From the NCBI RefSeq assembly GCF_001640805.2, contig NC_066838.1:4172101-4236100 (forward strand): a DNA stretch of 64,000 bases. Reading direction: 5' to 3'. Both the position numbers and the translations under genes were made by a program. This DNA is from Lates calcarifer. Taxonomy: Eukaryota > Chordata > Actinopteri > Centropomidae. A model generated the notes under the pieces. The model did no database searches and was not told the origin of the DNA. It saw nothing but the letters and a program-made list of their open reading frames with translations. Positions 12,921 through 26,960 of the stretch are shown in pieces; the stretch's first letter is position 1, and each line of letters begins with the position of its first letter.

Positions 12921-13754
12921 CAAGAAAAGGGAGCTGTGTAGCTTGACGAAGGATTGCGTAAGACAGCACTAAGCCAAAGGCTGATAAGGTGCAGCTGTTG
13001 AGGGAGCGAAAGAGCGAGAAAGTAGTGGGAAGAGTGGGTGAGACAGAGAGGTACAGAGGACACAAATAAGCACGTGTTCACGTTTATTGTGTTGATGAGT
13101 TCAATAAAATTCTCTCTGTCAGCCAACGTTGACACAACACAGACATTTTTAAAAAGCTGGCTAAATGTCAAGCTCGACATTTTTGCGTGTAAGAAAAGAA
13201 GATATTTTGTGAATAGTTTGTTCTGAGGTGTTTCTTTTAAGGGCGGTTGAGGGATTTGTTGAGGGTGGGGTGTGGGGGGTGGAGACTAACTGAGGGAGGA
13301 AATGGTTTATGTCTTTCCCTTTTCCCCCGATCAGCTTTCATCTGCGTGCCCGCTACACACAACAACAGGCATTCCTCAAATCCTGCTCAGAGTTTGGGAC
13401 AGATCATTGTTTTCAAGCCACAGGAATCTGGTCTACTACAGCCACCCTCTGAGCCTGGACTTTATGTTGGAATTTACCTTTTTTTCTAAGATGGAGTGTG
13501 TGAAATACTTGTATTATATTCTACTCTGTTCTATTCTATTCTGGATGTTAAGGGTCTATATTTAACCCTAACTGGTCAGTGTTCCTTCCTGTGTTGGGTG
13601 TGTGTTTGTAGTGAATGCCTGTGGTTCAAGGCCTCAGTATTGGTCACAGCCAATCTAAACTTTGTTGTTCATGAGAAATTACAGGGGAGTTAGACAAATA
13701 CATATAAAAACGGCTGTCACAACATCAGTTCTCTATATATTTCTTGAGTCAACA

Positions 13755-13775
13755 ACACACACACACACACACACA
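13755..13775. repeat. (CA)n microsatellite
   Basis: About ten AC units in intergenic DNA. Confidence 0.85.
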
Positions 13776-15430
13776 AAAGACCAGAGCTAGTGTGATGATG
13801 AATTTGACATTTTATACTCAATGGCGACCATCAGCAGGTTAATAGTGGAGGATGAACTTAAACTTCTAGCGCACTGCATTACAAGCAACTACAAGCAAGA
13901 ACGGAGAGTTAGAATTAGGAAGTAAAGCAGGATTTGAACTCTCTCTCTCAAGCTCTTTTTTATATTTGTTAGACAGCTATTTTTGTGTGTATGAAGGAGT
14001 CCTGGCTTTTCACCCCGCTTCGTGTGTGGCTCTTCAGAACAGCTATGAACACTTTTGCCCTCTGATGTGGGTGAACAATATGTGCTATGGTCTAACTCTT
14101 TTCTAGCATTCTGCCACCATTGTAGAGTCTACATCCATGCTCGTGGCTCCATATGACTGTATTCAGGCACAGTGTTGAACTACTATTACAAACCTTTGCT
14201 TTTGCTTTTTGCTAGCATGGCTGCCATTTTCCTGGTAATGGAAGCTGAGAGATATGTTTCATATTAAAATTCATGTGCCAAGTGATCCCATTAATGACTC
14301 TCATACTTGAACTCTTGGCTGTGCATGTTGGTGAATTAAACACATACTTTCAGTGAAGCCTGCCAAGATATTAAGGCATTTAGCTTTCAGTGCCAATACA
14401 GTCTGTTTGTGATCATCACACACAATGTGACAGATCAGAAAAATTATTTTATTACAGGGATTATAACCCTGAGGTGGCAGTTTCATTACTTCTGTCCGAG
14501 GCTCGCCTATTTTGATTTGTCCCACATGAATTCCGAACTTGCCACTCTGTTTTTTTTTTTTTTTTAAAGAGAACCATATGAACTATCAACTCTCACTGCC
14601 AGGAAGTGTTTATTTTGAGAATACATTTTTAGAGGGTTGTTTATTGATGCTCAGCTACTTTTCATCAACAACTGATAAAGCAGCAAAGGACAGAGGCAAA
14701 CTTAGCGCAGTCAAGCGTGTTTTGAGCACAGCAAGGACATCTGGACGTAAATGAGAATATGAAATCAGACAAAGCTATGGAAAATCCAACAACTGGCTGT
14801 AAAATACTGTACCCCAACACTCACAAAATCATTAACAACACAAAATAATCAAAATGGAATTCGGCACTGTCTGAAGGATGTGTTCCAACCACACTTTGCA
14901 CACTATGATCTGTTTTCTTGTTATAATTTGATTAAAAAACCATGATGAAAAAAATTATGAATTATAAAAAAAGGAATGAGGTGTCTCCCTCCCATGTTAC
15001 TGACATAACATAAGCAAATTATGTAATCTGTGCTGAAAGCAGCATGTGGAATCATTTCATGTTGCCAAGTGTTTCCAGTAAGTGCTTGGCAAGAGTCTGA
15101 TTAGGAATACATGTGCATGGTTGATGCCAGGATATAAAGACATAAAAAACATGAATCATATTGGTTTTCAGCAGCATCTGAACTACAGTATCTGTCACAC
15201 CTATGATTGTTGGCCATGAAAAAAAGAAGTGGAAAAACAAGTTTATTAAAAAAAGACCATAAATAGATGAGACAACATCTCCTCCTCTGGGATAATCAGT
15301 GGGATCCAACTAGTTCCCACACCCATGTAGTGGGGTCAGTCACTGCAGGATGACGTAGTCCAGAGGGCTCAACATTCCCACACTGCTCAGCATGTGATAT
15401 GGAGCCACAGGGACTGAAGTGCAACCAAGC

Positions 15431-15450
15431 ATACACACACACACACACAT
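15431..15450. repeat. (CA)n microsatellite
   Basis: AC run followed by a GCACAT repeat-like stretch. Confidence 0.8.
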
Positions 15451-16099
15451 GCACATGCACATACACAGATGGAAAACACATGCATCTATTTAAAACAAAC
15501 AAAAAAAAAAATGCATGTAAACAAACCTGACAGTTCACACATCTGGAGGAAAAAAGCCACTAAATTTCATGCTTGTACATAATCTGGTGTGATGTAAACT
15601 CATGGACAAAGGTCAAGGCTTTCTGTGTTCTCTTGATGGCTTATAAAACTTCAGATCACTCCAGCCAGCCAATGTGCCTCTGTTGACATTATGGTAATTC
15701 CATAGCAGTACTGAGGCCATCACAACAGTGCCATTGTATCTGCACAGATGTGGCCTCAGCTCAGAGATACATCGTCATCCACATCATCTTTTAAATCAAG
15801 GCCAAACAAAACATGCACACACACACAGACACATAGTGTAGTTAATTCCTGGAAATTTTCTATCACACAAGGATCTGATATTTATCCACTCCATGCTCAC
15901 TGACACTGACCTTTGACCTCCTTTTAGAACAGAACAGGAGGAAAGAAAATTTCTATCATGTATCCAAAGTGTAATATAAGATCACTTATTCAGCACTTAT
16001 CCTGCCCTATTGATAATGGTCTGGTGAAAATGGAACCCCAATACACCAACTTTCAAGTTATTTAGCATTACACTCCCATAACACTATTTAACTCACAAT

Positions 16100-16370
16100 G
16101 GACAATAAAAAAACAAACCAGATTAAAATCAATACAGCTGAGCCAGACCTATTTCTCCATGCATTCCTCTTCCTTTTCAAAATCTACCATATCCATAACA
16201 CCTACCTACAGTACCAACAATTCAACTTGACTCTGGCATGTTATGCTAGCAGCGGCTAATGTAGCCTTAAGCAGAGGTGAGCAGTGGAATACAGAAGTCT
16301 GGTAAATCCACTTTTTTCCAATCCCAAGCGCCCAGATTTTTTTGACTTTTCAAACTTGTAGTTTTAAACC
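16100..16370. repeat. Diverged dispersed repeat, copy 2
   Basis: Second copy of the element at 6885-7160, in the same orientation. The clearest shared blocks are the CAACTTGACT and TTATGCTAGCAGC segments and the final TTTTCAAACTTGTAG. Confidence 0.5.
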
Positions 16371-16830
16371 AACACTGACTCAGGTGACATCACTTTAAGG
16401 CAATAAATCAGACTACACTCTGCTCCATTTGGAGCCACAAACAGCTTTATACAACCTGTTTCACATATGCAGTACTATTGCCCAGAGTTCCTCTTCAGTG
16501 AAGCTATTGATATTATTGATTTGGAAGATGTCATTGGCTCCAAAAATTACAGTTTCATTCTAACTTCATAGTCATTAAGATTAGATGATCAGCATATATA
16601 ATGATTAACAAAAAGCTCACTCACTAGAAAAAAATTGTCATTTTGCTCCATCACTCGGTCAGTGACGGATGTCATGTGCAGTACCTGGACTACATGCAGA
16701 CACCCTTCATGGAGGCCCAAGTTGGTGCATATCAACATTTGCACACCCAATTATAACATCCATATTCAGCTACAACTTCATCACACACACGTGAGCACCA
16801 CATGCACACTGACCTTTGTCAGCCTCATCC

Positions 16831-18560
16831 TGCCGCTCTCACTCCTCTCCAGGCTCCTTCTCTTCAGAGACGAGTTTCTGACCACCGGCACTGGTTGCTC
16901 CTCTTCCTCCCCACACCAGTCCGAACTCAGGACGCAACCCATATAGGTGGACAGGGCCCTGGACTTGTGGACTTTTTCCTCCTCCTCCTCTCTATTCTCT
17001 CCGTCTGTCCTCCCTCCTCCTCTCTCCCTCTCTGTCCTCTTTCCCTCGTCCTCTAAACAGGCTCCAGCCCGGGCTCCTGGGCAGCTGTTTTTGTCAGCTG
17101 GAGAGGAGGAGAAGGAGGCCCTTCCCCTTTTCCTGGCTCTTGTTCAGCTGTGCTATGGGGACAGAGGGAAGGATACACTCTGCATGCTCTCACTGCCCCC
17201 CCACTCCCACCCTCTCCGTTCTATACGCACTTTAAAAACACCTCTTTATCCAACTCAGTCCTGCTGCAGTTACATGTGGACTCCCCATTTATCTACCTCC
17301 ACTCCCTTCTCACTGTCCGTCTTTGTTTCACACACACAGTTACAAACACGCCAACTTTCTTAGGCACACTTGGGCTCCCAACTTGACTTTTTCTTTCTGT
17401 TTTTCTTTGTGCCAGTCGATCACACCCACTACATCCTCCGTCTCTGGACTCACACACATGACCTTTGTGTCAGTGCTCAAGGACTCATCCTCCCATCCTG
17501 TGAAGCTCTTTTGTGCTCCTTCTTTCTGTCTTCACCCTTTTCTCTCCTTTTGATGCTTTTCTTCTTCTTTCCCAGTCCTCCCATCCCAAGAACTCATATC
17601 TCCCTTCCTTCTCTCTCCCTTTCCTCCTGCTTCTACCCTTCTGCTAGGGTTGCCTCACTCTTACATATACAATTACCTCTCTGTTCTCACCCCCACCCAT
17701 CTCTCCTCCTCAGCTCCCCTCTGTTTCCTGCTCCCAGATACAGGCACTCTCTCCTTAGCTCGGGCAACACATTGTTGGTATTGTCTAGAAAACAACCAAG
17801 AAAACCACAACAGTGACGGTAGCTGTTAGGATGCTGTGCAAGCCAGTGATTCAGAGTGGACTGAGCCTTCCCTTGTTTACAATGCAATAGCCTGTTTGTT
17901 GCAGTCATGAAACAAGCCCTCTTTCACAGAATCCATACCTAACATATAACAAAGGATATGAGAAGTTTTCTGGAGGAATGTTAGATGCATCCTTGTCATT
18001 GTTTAGATGATCTCTGTCATAAATTTCAAGTCCCCTGCATTTTTAATATTGCCCCAGTGTGTGACAGACATTAGCATTGTTCATGTTTCTTTTCCTCCCA
18101 GTCTTTTGCTGTTGTTTATTTCTTCTCCCTTGAGTGTTTTGGCTGCTACGCAGAGCTCTCAAGGCTTGGAAGAGTGAGACTGTACCCCTTAAAAGGCAAA
18201 TTCTTGATGCGCCTCCAAAAGCCCCCCCGCCCCCCACCCCACCCCTCTCCCAACTTTGTATTTACTCTCTGCGTTCCCCTTTTCCTCTCATTTGTTTTCG
18301 TCTTTCTCCCTGTGTCTCTCTTGTCTTTCTTTTCTTTCTTCAGGCTGAAACCACTGGCGAGGCAGTTTTATTTTTGCAGGCATTTTGCCCCAGACAGGCC
18401 TTCCAGGTGTCCTTCCTCTCCTCCCCTTCTGTACCCTACCACACATCCATCCCTTCCACCATGTCTCATTCTCCCCCAGTCCTGTGTTTTAGGCCCCCTT
18501 CCCTGACCCCTCCTTTTGCTTTGCTCAGTCCCTCCCCTTCATGTATATATTTCAGGCAAG
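16831..18560 (+). other. Pyrimidine-rich block with several plus-strand open frames
   Basis: A 1.7-kb stretch with strong C+T bias on the plus strand. It has long open frames (up to 161 codons at 18134-18619) rich in Ser, Pro, Leu and Phe, as expected from CT-rich DNA. Acceptor-like CAG sites occur near 16850, 17060 and 18340. No domain, start context or conserved family was recognised, so it is not called a gene; a non-coding transcript remains possible. Confidence 0.3.
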
Positions 18561-19590
18561 GTCTCAGACATGAGCTCAGGCTACAGACAGCGTTTACAAC
18601 AAACCCCCTCCTGGTTTAACATGCCATGAAATTAACTCCTTCTAATCAACTCAGGTTCTGCCTGAAAAACAGGGAGAAAGACAGGCGGTAGTTTGCTGAC
18701 TGAGCCATTATCTATGGCTAATTTCAAAGCCAAAAGAAAGATCCCAATTTCATCTGATTAGAAAATATGTTACTAAAGGAAACTAAAAGTGCAATTATGA
18801 TCTCTTATACCAGGTCTTTCTGGCAAAGATGTGGATAATTCTGCTGTTCTGCTCCACTGTTGCAGAATATTTGGCACTTGTTAGGAGACTTGGCAGAAAT
18901 CAGTTTTAGTCTGGATCAGTGAAGATTAATGACAGATTTTGGGAAGAGGGGAGTTTATGATGAGGAGGAGAGGAGGGATAGAAAAAACAACATCTAAGAG
19001 AAGAGTTGAGAAAGACAAGATAAACTAGAAAGTCCAAATATGGAGAACCAGAGGGAAAGAGAGGAGAATTGTCATCTGAAGAAACAAACACTGAAGAAAC
19101 AAAGGAGTACAGAAATAGACGCAGTTGTGATGATGTCAGGGATGATGCTATCAAAATCCTGTGATGGCCTTTTCTCATATCAGAGCATCTTTTAACTGAG
19201 GATACATTTTATTTTCACATCTCAAGTTGATGACTTCCATCAGCTTTAGTAAACATATTTTGGCTTGTTTTCCTGAAGTTGTTAAATAGACGTGTGCACA
19301 CTTCAACATGTAAAGAAACCTCTCTTTGGCCCCTTTGCTGTGCCCAGGCATCTGTTTTTGTGGGTCAGTCTTGGACTACACCACAACTCCACTGTGCCTG
19401 TGTGTTAAATGTGCACAGCAATGACATGCTTGTCAGACCACAGACTAACTGAGGACATTCATGCCAAGGGTGTGTGTGCTGGTTAAACTCACGTCTCACA
19501 ATATCAAAACGACAGGATGACCACTGCAATGTCACACACAGACATTTGATTTATTGTTTTTTGTTTTTCTGGGTGTGTTATGCAGTTTCT

Positions 19591-19604
19591 CTGCCCTCTT
19601 GTGG
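19591..19604 (-). promoter_or_regulatory. CTCF-like motif
   Basis: The minus strand reads CCACAAGAGGGCAG, which fits the vertebrate CTCF core CCASNAGRKGGCA. Binding is not shown by sequence alone. Confidence 0.4.
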
Positions 19605-22600
19605 GCAAAAGTAACTTAATGCAAATTTAACATTTAAAGGATGAAGCTAATGATATTCTATATTTTATTATTGTCAATAAATCGCATGAAAAGACTAAAC
19701 CCAACAATGAAGGAAGGAACCAGTGGGGGTGGGGCTGACTGCCACAGACAGAGCAGGGAAGTCAGAATGCACCAACATCGACTAGCACATTGTTGATCTT
19801 AATAGTTTTCCTGGGATTTGCTGACAATAAGTAAAGAATAGTAGTACTCCCAGCAGGGAGGATCAGGATTTAAACAGGTTAGGGAGTAAAAGTGAAAGAA
19901 TGACTGACGGCATAAAGTCCTGGGATCAAGTTTGAAAGGATAACATTTTCACACCCGTGTTGCCCTCTGTGGGTCTGAGCCCAGTAACAACACAGACTTA
20001 TGAACAGGAAGGTCAAAAAAAAAAGAAAAGAAAAAAAAAAAGTCCATTATAATGGTAGGGTTAAAAATTTAACCATGCCAACTAGGAAATTAAAAAGAGA
20101 ATTGTTGCAAATAGAGAGGTGTAGCTCAGAAGGAATTTCATTTATTAGGACGGCAAATTCTTTGCTTTTGCTCCAAGGTCAGGAAGATTTATCCTCATCT
20201 ATGAGATTGACGTCAAATTTGACACAGAGCTCGCAGTGGATACAAAAGCCGGAAACAGAGTGTCTAACTCTGAGAGGCGTCTAGCATAGTCATCATGGAA
20301 AAGATGGGAGGAAATTGAAATAAAAGTCAAGCCAGGCTGGAAATGTGTCATTTCCAAAATCTGGACAATCCTGCAGATAGAAAATAGTGTCCAGTACTGC
20401 ATTCTCTTGTCTGTGCTCTATAAATCAGTGGGCTTAAAGAATACTGGAGGCCAAGTAAAAAGTGGTTTCCAGTAAACATTCAAGATGTGTGCTGTACCTC
20501 TCTACAGCAGGTTACAGTGCAGTGGTAGAATTCTACCAGCAAAGTTGTTTTTCAACAACTTACCATTGAAAATGGTCTCTTAACTTGCAGATTTCACACA
20601 GCACAGCTGCTTCACCATCTTAAAAACACCATGGGAGTCACGTCAGTACTGTATGAGCAGACAGCCTTTATTGTGTGACATACAAAGACAAAGTTTTCTA
20701 CTTTTAGTGAATGCCTCATTACCATTAATCATGCACTGACAATGAATTTGTGCTGGAATCAAATGTACTCCTGAAAGCATTTCTTGAGTCTTTATAAGTT
20801 TACAGAATTACTGCACAGTTTACACCTCAAGGGAAGATAACAGTGCTTTTACTTTGACTACACACACACTCTTTGCATCCATACTGTTTCTCCAAACAAT
20901 TTTCCAGTGCATGGGTGCAGATTTGTGAATGTGCTTTCTATTGATTTCCATTTATTTCTGTACGGTGTCACAAGAACATGATGTTTCTGGAACAAAATAA
21001 CTTAAACTCAAATGTATGCTCGTTCGTTTTTAGTTTCAGAGCTTTCAACCACATCTCACAGTTTTCTTCAGTAAATGGAGTTGGCGTGTGATAATAAGTA
21101 ATCAAATGTACCTTATGCAGGATGACACATGAACCAGCTGATTTGTCAAGGAAGACTGTGGATACAGCAAGGCTTTAAAAGGCCAGTAAGTGTACATATG
21201 AAATGCAGAAATGCATGTTTATATGGTCCATCAACAGTCTTTGGTTGTCACCAAAACACAAAAACCTAACTATAAAGTATGGGTGGAGGTACAAACCAAA
21301 TAGTTTGTTTGTAGATGGCTGCATGGAATATATTAAGCTCATCAGCAATCCCCATTTCTCAGAGAAGGTGTATATGTATATGACGCAGAAGTCTTAAGCA
21401 ATCCACAGTTTTCTGGGAAATTAATGAGGATTAACTCTGTTCTTGGGAAACAGTTACAATGCTATTCCCATTTATGAAGATGGCATTCCAATATAAATTA
21501 GACAGGAACCTGCTGACATGGAGTCTCCAAGGGCTTGGCCACAACATGGAGGTCACAGAGGAGAGGCTGGGAAAAAGTTTTGACTGTGCTTACAGTGGAT
21601 CTAAGTGGGGGCATTCAGTGAAAAGACAATCACTTAAACAAAAATCAAACTCTAAAAAAAGGAACACTGTGGCAGATGAATTGTCCAGGACTTGATACTG
21701 CCCTGTCATACTGTGAAACCCTTGCCTTCACCCTTCACTACTTCTAAGCAGTTCAACAAGTACTGAATATCTAGTTATAGTGGAAATGGAACCACATACC
21801 CTTTATAAAGTAAAAAGGCTACTATGCTACACAGATGATTGTGATTTTACTCATTTTGGAAGGATAATATTCAAATGACTTGTAGAAGATGATTGAAATA
21901 TGTGGTAAACCTTTCTCTACAGGGGATGAGTAAGTAATAAATTCCTCGCATCCATTTTGGTTGACCTGGGCCACTCTAAAACAGTCTCATGCTGAGATGA
22001 TTGAGAATAATTCTTCAAATTTCCATGGCTGTCTAGTGGTATGAGAAAGTCATTCTTATGAGCCTTATGGACAATTAAGGAATGCTGGAGGACCATATGT
22101 TGTTTGGTAAAATCACAGATCATCTAAATGCACTTCAGGCAAAGAGTAAAATAAGAAAACCATGGGTAATGCATCTGTTAATTTACAAAATGTCTTTGAA
22201 GTGGGATTCATAGCTTAAATGGCTGATTAAAACTTTAAAAACAGTAGTTTCTCTCCATCCCGGCCCATCTCCAGAAAGCCTGGTGTACCCTCTTGATGTC
22301 TAACATAGACATATAGACATTGTTTTAAATCCTTAACTGCTGGGTATTGGCAGTGTGGATTATAGCAGATGGACATACAAAGTTGGTTCCTCTTTTAATC
22401 TGTGTTGATAAAACTATGTGTATGAGAATTCTTCTTCTTTTTCGGGTTTTCAGGTTCCCATTATGTGTCATAGGGAACATGGGACCCTGGGACTTTGGGA
22501 GCATAGATAGGCTCCCACATGTTTGTTAGCATCAAGCTGGTGTCATGTCATTCATCTGTGACCATGAGGCACAGCTTTTATTTCACTTAATTCTTGGGCT

Positions 22601-23724
22601 GGTTAGTTTTAATCCTGTAGGATTTGTACCTTTCTGGGATATTGTTATTGCTGATTATTGCTAGTCCAAATCTGAGTGTTCGTAAGCGGGATAATTGCAG
22701 CATGTATGTTCCCATATATACATATGGCACCTACAGTAATATTAGTAAGGAGGCTATTTTACCTGGCTATTTTTCATTCTCCTTAAATTCAACCAATTAC
22801 AGTCATTTTCAAAGGAAAGTGTGGGATGCAAATGGGTGGAAAGGTAAAACAGAAGGAAAGGTAAATCATCTCAGTCAGCACTTTTTCTTCTAGTTCACAT
22901 CAGCATTGGAGAATGAAGTCACTGTAGAAAATATTCAGTCAGGTTTGATTTTGTAATATATATAGTACTAAAAACAGTGAAAATCTGATTTGTTTGAGGT
23001 TCCTCTTCACAATTATCTTCCTCTAAATTATGAGTATGACAAAACAATACATTTAGTAGCTGTTTGGCTTTTGATCATATTGCACAATCTTTCTCAGCAG
23101 ATGGAAATACTCAGCTGTCACAAAATTGTTGATGTTCCAGTCTTCACTTTTTCTGAGCACTTTCTCTTCCATGATGTTTTTTAAAGTGGAGAAAACTGGC
23201 AAATAATCTCACCACAAAATCCATTCCCATACAATTCCATGACAACTGGGCTAATTCCATTTGCTGAGGAAAATACTGAGATAAAATCAAAAGTTTCAGC
23301 AACAGAGCCTTGTGGTGAGATTGTTTTGACAACCACTGTTTCAAGATCTTACTTTCAATCAGATTTAACCTGTGCACACAAACAAAAGGTTTGAGTTTTT
23401 TTCTACCTACAGTGTATTGCACAACACTGGATTCCAGTCTTTTTGCTTTGTGACCCTCTAAAGCTACTGTATGTATATCTTGAACTGTGAGCACTTCAGC
23501 CAAAGAAGGGTGTTCCATCCTCAGATTATAGAGAGTTTTGAGGAAAAGAAATCTGTCTTCTTCTAAACAGACAGACTTCTAAATTAAACAATCCTTTATG
23601 GGATCCTGACTCTCAGGTTGGAAACCTGTGCTGTACAGAACGGTATGCTGAGACCACACTGTGTATAATGGTGACATCTTGTGGTTAAACTCAACAAAAC
23701 ATCCCTATGCATTTTACTCAATGA

Positions 23725-23740
23725 TCACTAGGGGGCAGTG
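23725..23740 (+). promoter_or_regulatory. CTCF-like motif
   Basis: The plus strand reads TCACTAGGGGGCAGTG, a good fit to the CTCF core. Such motifs can also be carried by repeats, so occupancy is uncertain. Confidence 0.4.
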
Positions 23741-26734
23741 CAGGAAAAGCTATCAGCACAATGAAACCAAACAGATTTTCTATTCAGACTATAAGTCTAT
23801 TCATTTCTTTCTGTATTGTAAAATTTGCCCATCATTCATTATATTCACTGGATGAATTCATTATACCATCCAAGCATTCTTGAAATAAATAATCTATACG
23901 GGTGAATGTGCTCCAGACTTTGCACTCTTACGTCCTAGGGGTGTTTTAATGTACCCTGTAACTGAAGTGATACTGGACTGAGGTGATCTGTCTGCTTGTG
24001 TGCCTGCACAGGTCAATCACACCACTATTTGACGTACTACTGTCACACATCTGTTGACCTCTCTGACCTCTCTGTTTTGCCCAAAACTTAACCATTATCT
24101 CTTTGACAATGACCTCTGAAGGACAAGGTGTGTGTTTGTGTACATACAATTGCGTGTCTGTCCCGAATGGGCAAGTCTACAACACTGTGTTTGTAAAGGT
24201 CCAAATCCATACGAACATGAAGGTAAACCTGACAAAGGAGGTGAAGAGAGAGATGAAAAGAATACTAGCGAAGGAGGATTTTCTTACTCCTTCACAGATT
24301 TTTCCTGCTGGTCATCAAAACCAAAGCCTGAGAGTCTTAGTAACTCCCAAACAGTTCAATCATTGTTTTGACAACAGTGACTCCCCCAGACATTCCAGCA
24401 GTAGCCGCAGGACCTGAACTACTGTGGACTTGTCTGTTTGATATGGTTTTCATTAATGTACCACCCAGGATTTTTTTGTTCTCATTCCTGACCATTACAG
24501 TTTCTGCCTGGTTAGTCATACATTATCATCAATTAAAAAGGGGAAGTTGATTTAACAGTGACAGTTACCATACCAAGAAGGCAATCCATTATTCACCCAG
24601 TCAACTAATGTATTTTGCAACTGAAGTTAGGACAGTCACATGCACAGTACTTCCCACTCCTTTTTCATTGTCATGACAACATTTGAAAACACAAATGCAT
24701 GTCGGAGTTACTTGTCAGGAAATAATCTTTTTTCTTGGACTTTTGACATTTGTGCAAATGAGATCTACAGAGAAAGCTTTGACACTAACAGAGATGATAT
24801 GTATGTATGTTTGTTGTACGTATGTTTTAATAGCTCAAAACAAACTCATTAATTACAACTAAACTTTTGTGATTTACACTGCACAGATGGTGTTGTTGTC
24901 AAGCGTGACTGGGCTTTAAACATTGGACTTTGGTCTGATTTCTATGAGTAGTTTTGAACCTTGGTGCCTAAAGCTTTTAGCATTGGTGAAAGAGGACACT
25001 TTTTTTCAGTGCTGTGATAATTAAAAAGACTGACACTGTTGGCCCTTTTTTCAACAAAACACAAACAAACAAAAACTAAAACAAAGACAGTTCAAGTATA
25101 TGTGAAAATTGCCATATATTATACAAATATACTGTTCTGTTTGTAATATCTGTTTGTAAAGCTGACTAACCAAAAAACACATGCAGCTTGGAAATTAGAT
25201 TTAACGTACATGTGCTATGAGTAGACAATGTGTGTATGGAGGCTATGTGTCTACCTCTTTTGTGGAAAATTTCCCGGAATATTTTTTCCCCCATTGCCCT
25301 CTTTCCAAAATTGTTCAGCACAAGCTTGTCATTTAGTGACACAATTTCAGAAACCTTATGTACATTAAGCTAGACTAAAGTGGTGACTGAAGTCCTCTTT
25401 TAGTGAGTGTGTGGTGTGTTGGTGACAAAGCTTCAGCCATCACCTCCCAAATAAATTCTAATCCAGACCATTTCAGCAAAGGCTAATAATTTATCTTATA
25501 TCAAACATACTAAGTATACATCATCAGCTCATCTGTATTGAGATCTTCTCATAAAAGCTTCACAGCAAATGGCAGTGTATTATACCTGATGTGATGATGG
25601 AAAAAAAAAAGATGATGTGTTGAGGTGTGTTAGAGCTTGAATGAATGGAGGGAAGCAGGAAGTGCACCAGCTGTCCTCTTGTCAGCTCCAGCTGTCCTCT
25701 TGGTAAATAAACTTGTATAATACTAATACATAAGCAGTTGATGGATTTTGGATCAAATGACCACATGCAATTTGAGAAATTCTCTCTTAAACATAATTTT
25801 TCTGTGTCCGTAGTAAAACAAATAGAATGCACTGAAGTCCAGTAGTGACTGGCTGCAGATGTGATTCTCCCTCTGGAATGAAACATGGCTTGATTTGAGT
25901 AAGATCACTGTGTGGTTTCTGGCAGAAATCATTTCTTAGATTCCTCAGCATGGAGACTCTCAGACAGACTCCTTGCTGAACTCAAACTGAGGGGCTTTCA
26001 GAAATTCAGATTCAACCAACCACATTACCCCCTCTAAGCCAGCCAGGCTTTGCTCTGGTGCAGCAGTGAAAGAGCTATATTGTCTGCACCCTTTTACTGC
26101 ACATTCAGAACAAATGAATCAGCTGAATTGTTCTGAAGGCTTTAGAGAATATCTTGGTATTAGAGTTTGATTGGAAAGTTATAGTATGATCTTTGTATTG
26201 TATTGTAGCAGTCAAACTAAAGTAAACTCTATTAATCTTGCCCCTGGAAGGCTCGTAATATCCACTCAGACAACTTCCTGTATGATCCCAGAATTCATGT
26301 GTGTATATACATTAACTCTTGCAGGTGTCCTACATTCTTTTTAGATGAAGTTATGTGCTGTGGCATTACTGTGTGAAACCCCACAGAAGATTACATATAC
26401 ACACAATTACATAAGGCAAGCAGACAGTCAACAAGTAAGAGCACAGAATGACCTGACAAACCCAACTGATTTATCGCCACATTAAAATGCCAGAGAGGCA
26501 TTACAACTCATTAGTTTTATAGTCAGTAAATAAACAGTAAGCCAATGAATGCAGGAATATGAGCCTGCTCTGACATGATCACAAACAGAATGATTAGCTA
26601 CTACTAGACTACTACTTGACCTGTGTCATTGCATAGAAATTTGCTTTCAATCATATAAACTAACATTGGGTTAAACAGGGATAGAATGTCAAAGACAGCA
26701 GCCTGAAATAATGCCCATGCGCTCATGTTTTGTA

Positions 26735-26960
26735 AAAGAAATAGTTTGATATTTTGGAAAATTTGCTTAATTTGCTTAAGGATCGACACCTCTCTCATGT
26801 CTGCACATTAACTATGGAGCTAGAGTGAGCAATTAGCTTAGCCTGAAATAAAGGCTGTAATTAGAGAAACTAGCCTGGCTTTATCTGAAGGTAACCTACC
26901 AGCACCTCTAGAGCTCATCAATGAACATGTTACATTACGTTTGTTTAATTGTTAGACAGT
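26735..26960 (+). repeat. Teleost-type dispersed repeat (AGAAATAGTTTGATATTTTGG family)
   Basis: Contains in order AGAAATAGTTTGATATTTTGG-like, a CTCATGTCTG block, an ATTAGCTTAGCCTGAAATAA block, AACTAGCCTGGC, and TACCAGCACCTCTAGAGCTC. I recognise this string of blocks as a very common interspersed element in percomorph genomes. Other copies or pieces lie at 39215-39425, 47633-47905 and 56245-56540. Confidence 0.6.

Larger units (their letters stand above)
10761..16830. other. Intergenic DNA
   Basis: No supported gene. It contains an AGG trinucleotide tract (12890-12920), CA microsatellites near 13755 and 15431, a poly-T near 14550 and one copy of a diverged repeat at 16.1-16.37 kb. Minus-strand frames of 140 and about 118 codons occur (11305-11727, 12709-13180). 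They show no domain and in part translate the AGG tract as poly-Ser or poly-Leu. Confidence 0.6.
18561..26734. other. Intergenic DNA
   Basis: No gene supported. It is AT-rich with only short open frames and contains two CTCF-like motifs (19591-19604 on the minus strand, 23725-23740 on the plus strand). Confidence 0.6.

Noticed and set aside
12709..13180. Overlapping minus-strand frames of about 118 codons
   Set aside because: They contain poly-Ser or poly-Leu from the AGG tract and no recognisable domain.
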